5,972 nucleotides of DNA. Origin: PALSA-1004 sp046715035 (GTDB lineage Bacteria; Pseudomonadota; Gammaproteobacteria; Burkholderiales; SG8-41). The DNA is taken from positions 1 through 5,972 of the forward strand of contig JBKJZR010000317.1 in NCBI GenBank assembly GCA_046715035.1, written 5' to 3'. Numbering within the stretch: the stretch's first letter is position 1; every line of letters begins with the position of its first letter. This document shows, in pieces, positions 1-5,810 of this stretch. Made by a program: the position numbers and the translations under genes. The notes below the pieces were generated by a model, which was given only the letters and a program-made list of their open reading frames with translations, did no database searches and had not been told where the DNA came from.

Positions 1-929
1 GTGTACTTCGCGATCTCGGTGCGAATGAACGCGTCGAAGCTTTCGGTGCTGCCGCCGCCGATCTCCGTGCCGACTTCGACCAGCCGCTTGCGCACGCCGG
101 CGTCCTGCATCGCCTTGTTGATGTCCGCGTTGAGCTTGGTCACGATGTCGCGCGGCGTGGCGGCCGGCGCGACGACGCCGTACCAGTTGGTCATCGCGAA
201 ACCCTTGAGGCCGGTTTCGTCGAGCGTCGGGATGTCCGGCAGCTGCGCGGCGCGTTTTGGCGTGGTGACCGCGAGCGCGCGCAGCCGCCCGCCTTTGATG
301 TGGTCGATGACCGGCGGCATGGTGTCGAAGTTCATCGCCACCTGGCCGGCGACCAGGTCGACGATCGCCTGCCCGCTGCCCTTATACGGCACATGGATGA
401 TCTTGGTGCCGGTCAGCGTCATGAACAGCTCGAGCGCCAGATGCTGCGTGCTGCCCGTCCCCGACGACGCGCACGGCAACTCACCGGGTTTGGTCTTGGC
501 GAGCGCAACGAGTTCCTTGACGGATTTCGCCGGTACAGACGGGTGCACCACCAGCACGTTGGGCACATAGCCCACGTAAGCCACCGACGCAAAGTCCTTG
601 AGGGCGTCGTAAGGCAGCTTGCGGAAAGCGCTCGGCGCGATCGCATTTGAATTCACGTGACCCATCAGCAGCGTATACCCGTCAGGCGGCGCCTTCGCGA
701 CGAAGTCCGCGCCGATCGTGCCGGTGGCGCCCGCGCGGTTCTCGACGATGACCTGCTGTCCCCACCACTCGGATAATTTCTGACCGAGGACGCGGGCAAC
801 GATATCGGTCCCGCCGCCGGGGGCGAATCCGACGACCATGCGCACCGGCCTGGCAGGATACTGCTGCGCCCACGCTGCTCCCGCGGCGAGCGCCAGGACT
901 GTCGCGACCAGTTGCGTGCCGGCGTTCAT
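1..929 (-). CDS. Bug/TctC-family periplasmic solute-binding protein, C-terminus cut by window edge
   Basis: Binds a small, usually carboxylate-bearing, solute in the periplasm for tripartite tricarboxylate transporters; the ligand is unknown. The frame gives 309 codons with no stop before the left edge. The family is normally about 320-330 residues, so only the last 10-20 residues should be missing. A hydrophobic signal peptide ends near AWAQ (residues 19-22). Family motifs follow: GFAPGGGTDIVAR (34-46), KAPPDGYTLL (79-88), SSGTGS (155-160), HVPYKGSG (179-186) and GGRLRALAVTT (213-223). The ATG at 929 is preceded by a strong GGAGGAG (939-933), three bases upstream. It lies 30 bases after the stop of the previous Bug gene, so it is probably the last visible gene of the same transcript. 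It is clearly a diverged paralogue of the other two Bug proteins, not a copy. Family assignment is very secure; ligand is not. Confidence 0.95.
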   Translation of the reverse strand, partial: MNAGTQLVATVLALAAGAAWAQQYPARPVRMVVGFAPGGGTDIVARVLGQKLSEWWGQQVIVENRAGATGTIGADFVAKAPPDGYTLLMGHVNSNAIAPSAFRKLPYDALKDFASVAYVGYVPNVLVVHPSVPAKSVKELVALAKTKPGELPCASSGTGSTQHLALELFMTLTGTKIIHVPYKGSGQAIVDLVAGQVAMNFDTMPPVIDHIKGGRLRALAVTTPKRAAQLPDIPTLDETGLKGFAMTNWYGVVAPAATPRDIVTKLNADINKAMQDAGVRKRLVEVGTEIGGGSTESFDAFIRTEIAKY

Positions 930-959
930 GAGCTCCTCCGATTATGCAATTGTTCGGCG

Positions 960-1931
960 CTATTCGCCGCGGATCTTCGCGGCTTTGACGACAGTCGCCC
1001 ACTTCTCCAGCTCGCGCCGGATGAACGCTGTGAACTCCTCCGGCGTGTTGGCGATGATCTCATTGCCCTGGCCGGCGATATGCGTGCGCGCTTCGGGCGA
1101 ATGCAGCGCTTTCACGATCTCGGCATGCAATCGCCGAATGACCGGCCGTGGCGTCCCAGCAATGGTAACTATACCCTGCCATGAGCCTGCCTCGAATCCG
1201 GGGTAGCCGGATTCCGCGATCGTCGGCACCTCCGGCGCCGCGGGGGAGCGGTTGGCGGTGGTCACCGCCAGCGCGCGCAGCCTGCCGCTTTTCACGTGCG
1301 GCATCGCCGGGATCATATTGTTCAGCATCAGCTGCACTTGTCCGGCAACGAGCTCGATCGTCGCGGGGCCGGAGCCTTTGTACGGGACGTGCACCATCTC
1401 GATGCCCGCCCGCAGCTGAAAAAGCTCGGTGGCGAGGTGCAGTCCGCTGCCCGTGCCGCTCGACGCGAACGCGAGCGCGCGCGGTTTCGCTTTGGCCAGC
1501 GCGACGAGCTCGGCGACGTTGCGCGCGGCGACCGACGGGTGCACGACGAGCATGTAGGGAGACGTCGAGAGCAGCGTCACCGGAGCGAAATCCCGGAGCA
1601 CGTCGTAGTTCGGCTTGTTCGGCATCGACGGCAGCACGGCGAGCGTGCTGATCGACCCGAGCAGCAGCGTATAGCCGTCGGGCGGTGCCTTCACTGAAAT
1701 TTCGAAACCGATGGCGCCCGCCGCACCGGGCCGGTTGTCGACCACGACTGTCTGGCCCATCGATTCGGAGATTTTTTGGGCGATCACGCGCGCCTGGACA
1801 TCGTTCTGGCCGCCCGCGGTCTGCGGGACGATGAGGCGTATCGGCTTGTTGGGATAGTCGCTTCCACCCGCCGGCGCGGCCACGACGGGCCCGACCGCGC
1901 ACGCGGCCGCGGCGAAGCACAGCAGTTTCAT
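960..1931 (-). CDS. Bug/TctC-family periplasmic solute-binding protein with an unusual first ligand loop
   Basis: This 323-residue protein has the full family length and a stop (TAG) at 962-960. The signal peptide covers roughly residues 1-22 and ends in an Ala-rich stretch. Conserved blocks are VVVDNRPGA (62-70), KAPPDGYTLLLG (81-92), SSGTGSG (157-163), HVPYKGSG (181-188), SGRLRALAVTT (215-225) and a C-terminal LEKWATVVKAA. The first ligand-loop motif, normally PFAPGGxTD, here reads PQTAGGQND (residues 36-44), so the Pro before GG and the Thr before Asp are replaced. A different ligand from its neighbours is a reasonable inference. An in-frame TTG at 1949 would add six residues, but the ribosome binding site lies between the two, so ATG 1931 is chosen. 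The gene sits 55 bases after the TIM-barrel gene and 30 bases before the third Bug gene. Confidence 0.95.
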   Translation of the reverse strand: MKLLCFAAAACAVGPVVAAPAGGSDYPNKPIRLIVPQTAGGQNDVQARVIAQKISESMGQTVVVDNRPGAAGAIGFEISVKAPPDGYTLLLGSISTLAVLPSMPNKPNYDVLRDFAPVTLLSTSPYMLVVHPSVAARNVAELVALAKAKPRALAFASSGTGSGLHLATELFQLRAGIEMVHVPYKGSGPATIELVAGQVQLMLNNMIPAMPHVKSGRLRALAVTTANRSPAAPEVPTIAESGYPGFEAGSWQGIVTIAGTPRPVIRRLHAEIVKALHSPEARTHIAGQGNEIIANTPEEFTAFIRRELEKWATVVKAAKIRGE

Positions 1932-1942
1932 CTTCCTCCTTT
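1932..1942 (-). promoter_or_regulatory. Ribosome binding site that fixes the start at 1931
   Basis: Read on the minus strand this is AAAGGAGGAAG directly before ATG. A full AGGAGG core occupies 1940-1935. It would lie inside the coding sequence if the upstream TTG at 1949 were used, which argues for the ATG at 1931. Confidence 0.8.
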
Positions 1943-1986
1943 GGCACAATGCACGAGTTGCCGCCGGTGCTCGCTGCGCGCCGAAT

Positions 1987-2835
1987 TCAGGCAGCCACGC
2001 CGGCTGCCCGGGCTTTTTCGAGCTGGTACTCGCGGCCCGCGAGCATATCGTCGAGCGAGCCGAAGGCGTTCATGTAGTGGCCCTTGAAGCCCGCGGCTTC
2101 GACGCGCTTGAAGACGTGGCCGAAATCGAGGTCGCCGGCGCCGGGCTTGAGATGCTGCTCTTTGCCCAGGCGCACGCAGTCGGCCAGCCGCACCTCGCCG
2201 ACACGCGAGAAATCGATGGCGTCGATGAAGCCGTCGACGCCATCGGCAACCAGGTGCGCATGGTTCGCGGTAAACGACATGCGCAGGCTTGGCGACTGGA
2301 TGCGGTCGAAGTAATACATCCATTCCGCGACGGTATGCGCGAGGTAATGAACTTCGGCGTCGGCAGGCTCGTTGTTGAGATTCTCGAGATAGAGCACCGC
2401 CCCCTTCTTCTCGGCGTACTCGGTCATGCGCTGCAGGCGCTCGCAGCCGGCGCGCATCCGCATTTCGACGTCGGAGGTGAAGTGATAGCCGGCATGGACC
2501 ACGATCCAATGCGCGCCGAGCTTGGGATAAATGTCGATATAGCTTTTGAGGTAGGCATCGACCGCCTCGGCGACAAAGGGCGAGTACTCCGCGACATTGA
2601 CCGCCGAAAGCGTGTGCAGACCCAGCGTGATGCCGTGCTGCGCAGTGAGGCGGCGCACGCGCTCGGCGCGGGCGTCGTCGAATGTCGTGATCGCGTTGGC
2701 CGCCGTATCGAGCTGGATGTCGATGTAACGCACGCTGTTGCGCGCCGCCCATTCGATGCCGTCTTCAAGTTTAATGCGGCGGCCGAGGTCGGTGCCGATG
2801 CGCTCGCGCAGGCTCAGGGAGGAGTCGTTGGGCAT
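1987..2835 (-). CDS. Sugar-phosphate isomerase/epimerase-like TIM-barrel protein (AP endonuclease family 2 fold) with altered metal site
   Basis: This 282-residue protein has the length and pattern of the xylose-isomerase-like TIM-barrel superfamily, whose members isomerise or epimerise sugars and hydroxy-acids or, as endonuclease IV, cut DNA at abasic sites. Visible strand-end motifs are YIDIQLD (37-43), LGLHT (71-75), WIVVHAGYHF (110-119), VLYLENLNNEP (147-157), MSFTANHAHLV (186-196), VGEVRLADC (212-220), HLKPGAGDLDF (228-238) and GFKGHYMNAFG (249-259). His74, His114, Glu151, His192 and His228 match usual metal-ligand positions. By eye, the usual Asp of the DxxH motif is Thr189, the usual His of HxxD is Arg216, and the usual final Glu is Asn256. 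No signal peptide is seen, so it is cytoplasmic. ATG 2835 has only a weak AGG upstream. It lies between two Bug genes, suggesting a catabolic role linked to the imported solute. Fold is secure; reaction is unknown. Confidence 0.88.
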   Translation of the reverse strand: MPNDSSLSLRERIGTDLGRRIKLEDGIEWAARNSVRYIDIQLDTAANAITTFDDARAERVRRLTAQHGITLGLHTLSAVNVAEYSPFVAEAVDAYLKSYIDIYPKLGAHWIVVHAGYHFTSDVEMRMRAGCERLQRMTEYAEKKGAVLYLENLNNEPADAEVHYLAHTVAEWMYYFDRIQSPSLRMSFTANHAHLVADGVDGFIDAIDFSRVGEVRLADCVRLGKEQHLKPGAGDLDFGHVFKRVEAAGFKGHYMNAFGSLDDMLAGREYQLEKARAAGVAA

Positions 2836-2943
2836 GGGGCCTGATATCGTTTGGGACGGGGATTTGTTCGCTGCGGCCAGGCGGCAAACTCTACCATAGC
2901 GTCGGCTGACGGCCGCTCGGCCACAACTGCGGCGCGACAGGCG
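2836..2943. other. 108-base gap inside the minus-strand gene set
   Basis: This is the largest space between minus-strand genes, between the Bug gene ending at 2944 and the TIM-barrel gene starting at 2835. The best hairpin is a four-base GGCC stem (2911-2914 with 2919-2922), with no T-run after it on the minus strand, so I see no convincing terminator. I also see no good promoter. Read-through from the upstream genes is the simplest reading, but a second transcription unit starting here cannot be excluded. Confidence 0.5.
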
Positions 2944-3942
2944 TCAGAGCAGCGGGATACCCGCAGACTTCACGACCTTGCCCCATTTCTCGGTTTCGGA
3001 ACGCAGGTACGCGCCGAGGTCGGCGGCACTGCTGGAGACGGGTTCGAGCCCCTGCGCGTCGAACTTTTGCCGGATGTCCTGGGCGGCGAGCGTCTGGCGC
3101 GCGGTGCGGTTGAGCTTGTCGATGATCGGCCGCGCGGTCGCGGCGGGCAGGAACAAGGCGTACCAAGTGCTGTAATCGTAGTCGGGCACGCCGGACTCGA
3201 CGAGCGTTGGCACATCGGGCGCAGCCGACGAGCGCTTGAGGGTCGTCACGCCGAGCGCGCGCAGGCGGCCGCTGCGCACGTGCGGCAGCGCCGAGGCGAA
3301 GGTGGAAACCATCACCTGTACCTGGCCGCCGATCAGGTCGGTCAGCGCGGGGCCCGTGCCCTTGTAGGGGATATGCACCATCTCGATCTTGAGGCGGTCT
3401 TTCAGCATTTCGCCTGCGAGATGGGTTCCCGATCCCGCGCCGGCGGACGCGAACGACAGTTTGCCGGGCTGCGCGCGCGCGTGGTCTGTGAACTCTTTCA
3501 GCGACCTGGCGGGAACGGCGGGGTGCAACACGACGATGTTCGGCTGCACCGCGACCATCGTGACCGGCGCGAGATCCTTCAGCGCGTTATACGGAAGCTG
3601 GCGGTACAGCCACGCGTTGAAAGCGAGGCTGATATTGCCGAGCAGCAGCGTGTAGCCATCGGGCGGCGCCTTGGCGACGATATCGGTGCCCAGCGTGCTG
3701 CCGGCCCCACCCCGGTTGTCGACGACCACGGGCTGGCCCAGCGCTTCGCTGAGCTGCTGGGACACGAGACGGGCGATGATGTCCGTCCCGCCGCCCGGTG
3801 CGAACGGTACCACGAAGCGGATCGGTTTGGCCGGATAGGACTGACCGCTCGCCGGGGCAGCGCCCATCGCCAGCGCCAGGCCCGTCGCGAGCCAGCCGAG
3901 CAGCGCGCGCAGTGCCGGCGGCATCACGTTCATGACGCTCAT
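2944..3942 (-). CDS. Bug/TctC-family periplasmic solute-binding protein, translationally coupled to the deaminase
   Basis: This 332-residue protein has a long signal peptide: a short N-tail, a hydrophobic core at about residues 11-27 and a cleavage region near APASGQ (29-34). The family blocks are canonical: VPFAPGGGTDIIAR (45-58), VVVDNRGGAG (72-81), KAPPDGYTLLLG (91-102), SAGAGSGTHLAGE (166-178), HIPYKGTG (190-197), SGRLRALGVTT (224-234) and a C-terminal TEKWGKVVKSAGI. The frame is open upstream to 4218, but that part is antisense-like shadow over the deaminase and encodes no signal peptide. ATG 3942 is chosen because AAGG lies at 3950-3947, four bases upstream, and because it overlaps the deaminase stop as ATGA (3942-3939). 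A second ATG at 3933 is possible but has a poorer ribosome site. The overlap implies coupled translation with the deaminase. Ligand unknown. Confidence 0.95.
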   Translation of the reverse strand: MSVMNVMPPALRALLGWLATGLALAMGAAPASGQSYPAKPIRFVVPFAPGGGTDIIARLVSQQLSEALGQPVVVDNRGGAGSTLGTDIVAKAPPDGYTLLLGNISLAFNAWLYRQLPYNALKDLAPVTMVAVQPNIVVLHPAVPARSLKEFTDHARAQPGKLSFASAGAGSGTHLAGEMLKDRLKIEMVHIPYKGTGPALTDLIGGQVQVMVSTFASALPHVRSGRLRALGVTTLKRSSAAPDVPTLVESGVPDYDYSTWYALFLPAATARPIIDKLNRTARQTLAAQDIRQKFDAQGLEPVSSSAADLGAYLRSETEKWGKVVKSAGIPLL

Positions 3943-4403
3943 GTCGCCTTGCTTTGCCGCTTCATCCATTCGATGCGCACCGCTTCGCACTCCTGCTGCA
4001 GCACGCCGGTGATCACTTCGAGCTTGCGACCGGTGAACTCGAGAAAGGATTCGACCGTGTAGCGCCCCATATCGAGGCGGCCGATGCCGGCGTAACGGCC
4101 TCCCAGCACGAGGCGCGGCACGCGCGCTTCCTGCATCGTCCAGAAACACATCGGACAGGGTTCGAGCGTGGAGTAGAGTGTGCTGCCCGCGAGGTCCAGG
4201 GTGCGCAGGTCGGCGCACGCTGCGCGCAGGGCGGCGACTTCGGCGTGCGCGCTCGGATCGAAATCGGTGAACATCGTATTGCGGCCGCGCCCGAGGATTT
4301 TTCCGTCGCGCACGATGATGGACGCGACCGGGCGGTTGCCCGCCGCCATGGCGGCGCGCGCATCGTCGAGCGCGAGCCGCATATAGGTCTCATGCTCCCC
4401 CAT
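3939..4403 (-). CDS. CDA-fold zinc-dependent nucleobase/nucleoside deaminase, guanine-deaminase-like
   Basis: This is a 154-residue cytoplasmic enzyme of the cytidine/deoxycytidylate deaminase superfamily, which removes an amino group hydrolytically from a base using one zinc. The zinc and catalytic residues are all present: His53 and Glu55 in DPSAHAEVAAL (49-59), Cys83 and Cys86 in LEPCPMC (80-86). Asn42 in GRGRN (38-42) fits the conserved substrate-binding Asn. The spacing between the two motifs and the length match the guanine deaminase/TadA group (COG0590). The DPSAHAE form and the long C-terminal tail look closer to guanine deaminase than to tRNA-editing TadA. The frame stays open upstream to 4541, but that part overlaps the aminotransferase. 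ATG 4403 starts two bases after the aminotransferase TAG (4408-4406) and has only a poor ribosome site, so re-initiation is likely. Its stop overlaps the next gene as ATGA. Substrate is uncertain. Confidence 0.92.
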   Translation of the reverse strand: MGEHETYMRLALDDARAAMAAGNRPVASIIVRDGKILGRGRNTMFTDFDPSAHAEVAALRAACADLRTLDLAGSTLYSTLEPCPMCFWTMQEARVPRLVLGGRYAGIGRLDMGRYTVESFLEFTGRKLEVITGVLQQECEAVRIEWMKRQSKAT

Positions 4404-4405
4404 GC

Positions 4406-5608
4406 CTAGGCTGCCGCGCGCTGGCCAGTCGTCTGCACGCGTGTCTGCGTCAGGTATTCGAGCGCGGCGGCAACGCCCTTGTTGCCGTGCGCAATGCCGG
4501 CGAGCGTCAAGCCCATTTCCACGCCGGCGAGCGTGCCGCACAGCGTCAGATCGTTGAAATCGCCGAGGTGCCCGATGCGGAACACCTTGCCCGCGATCTT
4601 GCCCAGCCCGCTGCCCAGCGACATGTTGAAGTTGTCCAGCACGACCTTACGGAACTCCGCCTCGTTCTTGCCTTCGGGCATCATCACCGCGGTCAGTGCG
4701 CTCGAGTATTCGGTGGGATTCTGGCACAGGAGCTCGAGCCCCCAGCCGCGCACCGCCCGGCGCGTCGCCTCGGCGTGACGGTCGTGTCGCCTGAACACAT
4801 TTTCCAGTCCCTCCTCCTCGACCAGCATCTTGAGCGCTTCGTGCAGTCCGTAGAGCAGGTTGGTGGCCGGCGTGTAGGGGAAGAAGCCGTTCTTGTTGGC
4901 CGTCAGCATCTCGTCCCAGCCCCAATACGATTTGGGAAGACGGGATGCCTGCGAGGCCTTGATCGCCTTGGTGCTGACCGCGTTGAAGGAAAGACCCGGT
5001 GGCAGCATCAATCCTTTCTGCGACCCCGCAACGGTGACGTCGACACCCCACTCGTCGTGCCGGTAGTCGATCGACGCCAGCGACGAGATGGTGTCGACCA
5101 TGAACAGCGCCGGATGCTGCGCGCGGTCGATCGCCTTGCGCACTTCGGCGATGCGCGAAGTCACCCCGGTCGAAGTTTCGTTATGCACGACACACACCGC
5201 CCTGATTTCGCGCGCGGTGTCCGCGGCCAGCCGCGCTTCGATCGCCGCCGGATCCGCGCCGTGCCGCCAGTCGCCGCTGATGAACTCGGGCGCGAGCCCC
5301 AGTTTGGCGGCCATCGTGTGCCACCGCGTTGCGAAGTGCCCGGTTTCGCACATCAGCACCTGGTCGCCGGGCGACAGCGTATTGACCAGCGCCGCCTCCC
5401 ACGCCCCCGTTCCCGACGCGGGAAATATGATCACCGGAGAGCGCGTCTGGAAGACCTGCTTGAGGCCGGCCAGCACCTCCTGGCCGAGTCGCTGGAATTG
5501 CGCACCGCGATGATCGATGGTCGCCCGGTCGATCGCGCGCAGCACGCGATCCGGCACATTCGTCGGGCCGGGGATCTGCAGAAAGTGACGGCCGCTGTGA
5601 TAGGTCAT
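4406..5608 (-). CDS. Class-V PLP-dependent aminotransferase, serine-glyoxylate / alanine-glyoxylate aminotransferase-like
   Basis: This 400-residue cytoplasmic enzyme would transfer an amino group to glyoxylate or a related oxo-acid, with serine or alanine the usual donor in this family. It has the expected start IPGPTNVPDRVLRA (12-25), DHRG (32-35), the PLP phosphate-binding SGTG (65-68), HNETSTG (142-148), the PLP-ring Asp172 in VDTISSL, and the Schiff-base Lys198 in GSQKGLMLPPGLSF (195-208). FPYTPATNLLYGL (243-255) and Arg344 in FRIGHLGDFN, the usual carboxylate-binding Arg, follow. The pattern from 195 onward strongly recalls SgaA of serine-cycle methylotrophs. ATG 5608 is chosen over an in-frame start at 5668 because GGGAG lies at 5619-5615, six bases upstream, and because the sequence matches the family from there. 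It is the first gene of the minus-strand set. A role on ureidoglycine, as in some relatives, is an alternative given the deaminase beside it. Confidence 0.93.
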   Translation of the reverse strand: MTYHSGRHFLQIPGPTNVPDRVLRAIDRATIDHRGAQFQRLGQEVLAGLKQVFQTRSPVIIFPASGTGAWEAALVNTLSPGDQVLMCETGHFATRWHTMAAKLGLAPEFISGDWRHGADPAAIEARLAADTAREIRAVCVVHNETSTGVTSRIAEVRKAIDRAQHPALFMVDTISSLASIDYRHDEWGVDVTVAGSQKGLMLPPGLSFNAVSTKAIKASQASRLPKSYWGWDEMLTANKNGFFPYTPATNLLYGLHEALKMLVEEEGLENVFRRHDRHAEATRRAVRGWGLELLCQNPTEYSSALTAVMMPEGKNEAEFRKVVLDNFNMSLGSGLGKIAGKVFRIGHLGDFNDLTLCGTLAGVEMGLTLAGIAHGNKGVAAALEYLTQTRVQTTGQRAAA

Positions 5609-5668
5609 GGATTGCTCCCGCGGGTGAGGTCCGATACTAACCCACAAAAGGCGTGAATTCAAACCCAC

Positions 5669-5680
5669 ATTATGTATACA
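5669..5680 (-). promoter_or_regulatory. Possible -10 region for the aminotransferase operon
   Basis: On the minus strand this reads TGTATACATAAT, with CATAAT at 5674-5669 as a plausible -10 hexamer. I cannot find a convincing -35 at the usual distance, so it may need an activator or may not be the promoter. It would give a leader of roughly 50 bases before ATG 5608. It overlaps the TGTATACA palindrome. Confidence 0.25.
5673..5680. repeat. Palindrome TGTATACA, candidate operator
   Basis: A perfect eight-base palindrome in the AT-rich divergent region, beside the possible -10 of the minus-strand operon. Many GntR-family regulators bind short palindromes rich in GTAT/ATAC. Assignment to the neighbouring regulator is inference. 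Confidence 0.4.
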
Positions 5681-5717
5681 ACTCTGTTGCCACGAATAAA
5701 AACTTGTCGCACACTTC

Positions 5718-5725
5718 AGTATACT
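5718..5725. repeat. Palindrome AGTATACT, candidate operator
   Basis: A second perfect eight-base palindrome sharing the GTATAC core with the one at 5673-5680; the two centres are 45 bases apart, a little over four helical turns. It also contains TATACT, readable as a -10-like hexamer on either strand, but no matching -35 is clear. Confidence 0.35.
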
Positions 5726-5752
5726 CGTTAATAACCAAACATATGCGAATCA

Positions 5753-5781
5753 TTGTCGGTACGTATCCGACTGCGTATAAT
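5753..5781 (+). promoter_or_regulatory. Sigma70-type promoter for the GntR regulator
   Basis: A -35 TTGTCG (5753-5758, four of six consensus bases) is followed by exactly 17 bases and a perfect -10 TATAAT (5776-5781). Transcription would start near 5788, giving a leader of about 20-25 bases before ATG 5811. It is the clearest promoter in the window and stands out against the GC-rich background. Confidence 0.6.
5755..5771. repeat. Inverted repeat GTCGG-N7-CCGAC within the promoter spacer
   Basis: Five-base arms at 5755-5759 and 5767-5771 are exact reverse complements around TACGTAT. The repeat lies between the -35 and -10 of the regulator's promoter, where a bound repressor would block polymerase. 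The operator role is inferred from position. Confidence 0.4.
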
Positions 5782-5787
5782 GCATAC
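5775..5787. repeat. Inverted repeat GTAT-N5-ATAC over the -10, candidate operator
   Basis: GTAT at 5775-5778 and ATAC at 5784-5787 form arms around AATGC and cover the TATAAT hexamer and the start point. The half-sites match those in the palindromes at 5673 and 5718, which suggests one protein could bind all three and autoregulate its gene. Confidence 0.4.
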
Positions 5788-5810
5788 AAGTCCTAGCATC
5801 GAGTTCATGC

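Noticed and set aside
1890..1931. Lipoprotein signal at Cys11 of the middle Bug protein
   Set aside because: The residues before the Cys are Ala-Ala-Ala with no Leu at the usual -3 position, and Cys11 lies within the hydrophobic core rather than at its end; an ordinary signal peptide fits better.
2077..2844. Plus-strand open frame of about 255 codons opposite the TIM-barrel gene
   Set aside because: Antisense shadow; the minus-strand frame carries the isomerase-like motifs and fits the operon.
2911..2922. GGCC-GCTC-GGCC hairpin as a terminator
   Set aside because: The stem is only four bases and no T-run follows on the minus strand; such short GC repeats are expected by chance in this DNA.
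2851..4062. Long plus-strand open frame (about 400 codons) opposite the coupled Bug gene
   Set aside because: It is antisense to a gene with clear Bug family motifs, its translation is rich in Arg, Gly and His with no recognisable domain, and such frames are common opposite GC-rich genes.
3943..4218. N-terminal extension of the coupled Bug protein up to 4218
   Set aside because: This part overlaps the deaminase coding sequence, is Arg-rich, and would bury the signal peptide inside the protein. The ATGA overlap with a ribosome site supports 3942.
4404..4541. N-terminal extension of the deaminase into the aminotransferase gene
   Set aside because: The extra residues are Arg-rich shadow of the aminotransferase C-terminus and lie before the normal start of the deaminase fold.
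4487..5656. Long plus-strand open frame opposite the aminotransferase
   Set aside because: The minus-strand protein has all class-V aminotransferase motifs over the same bases; the plus-strand translation has low-complexity composition and no family match.
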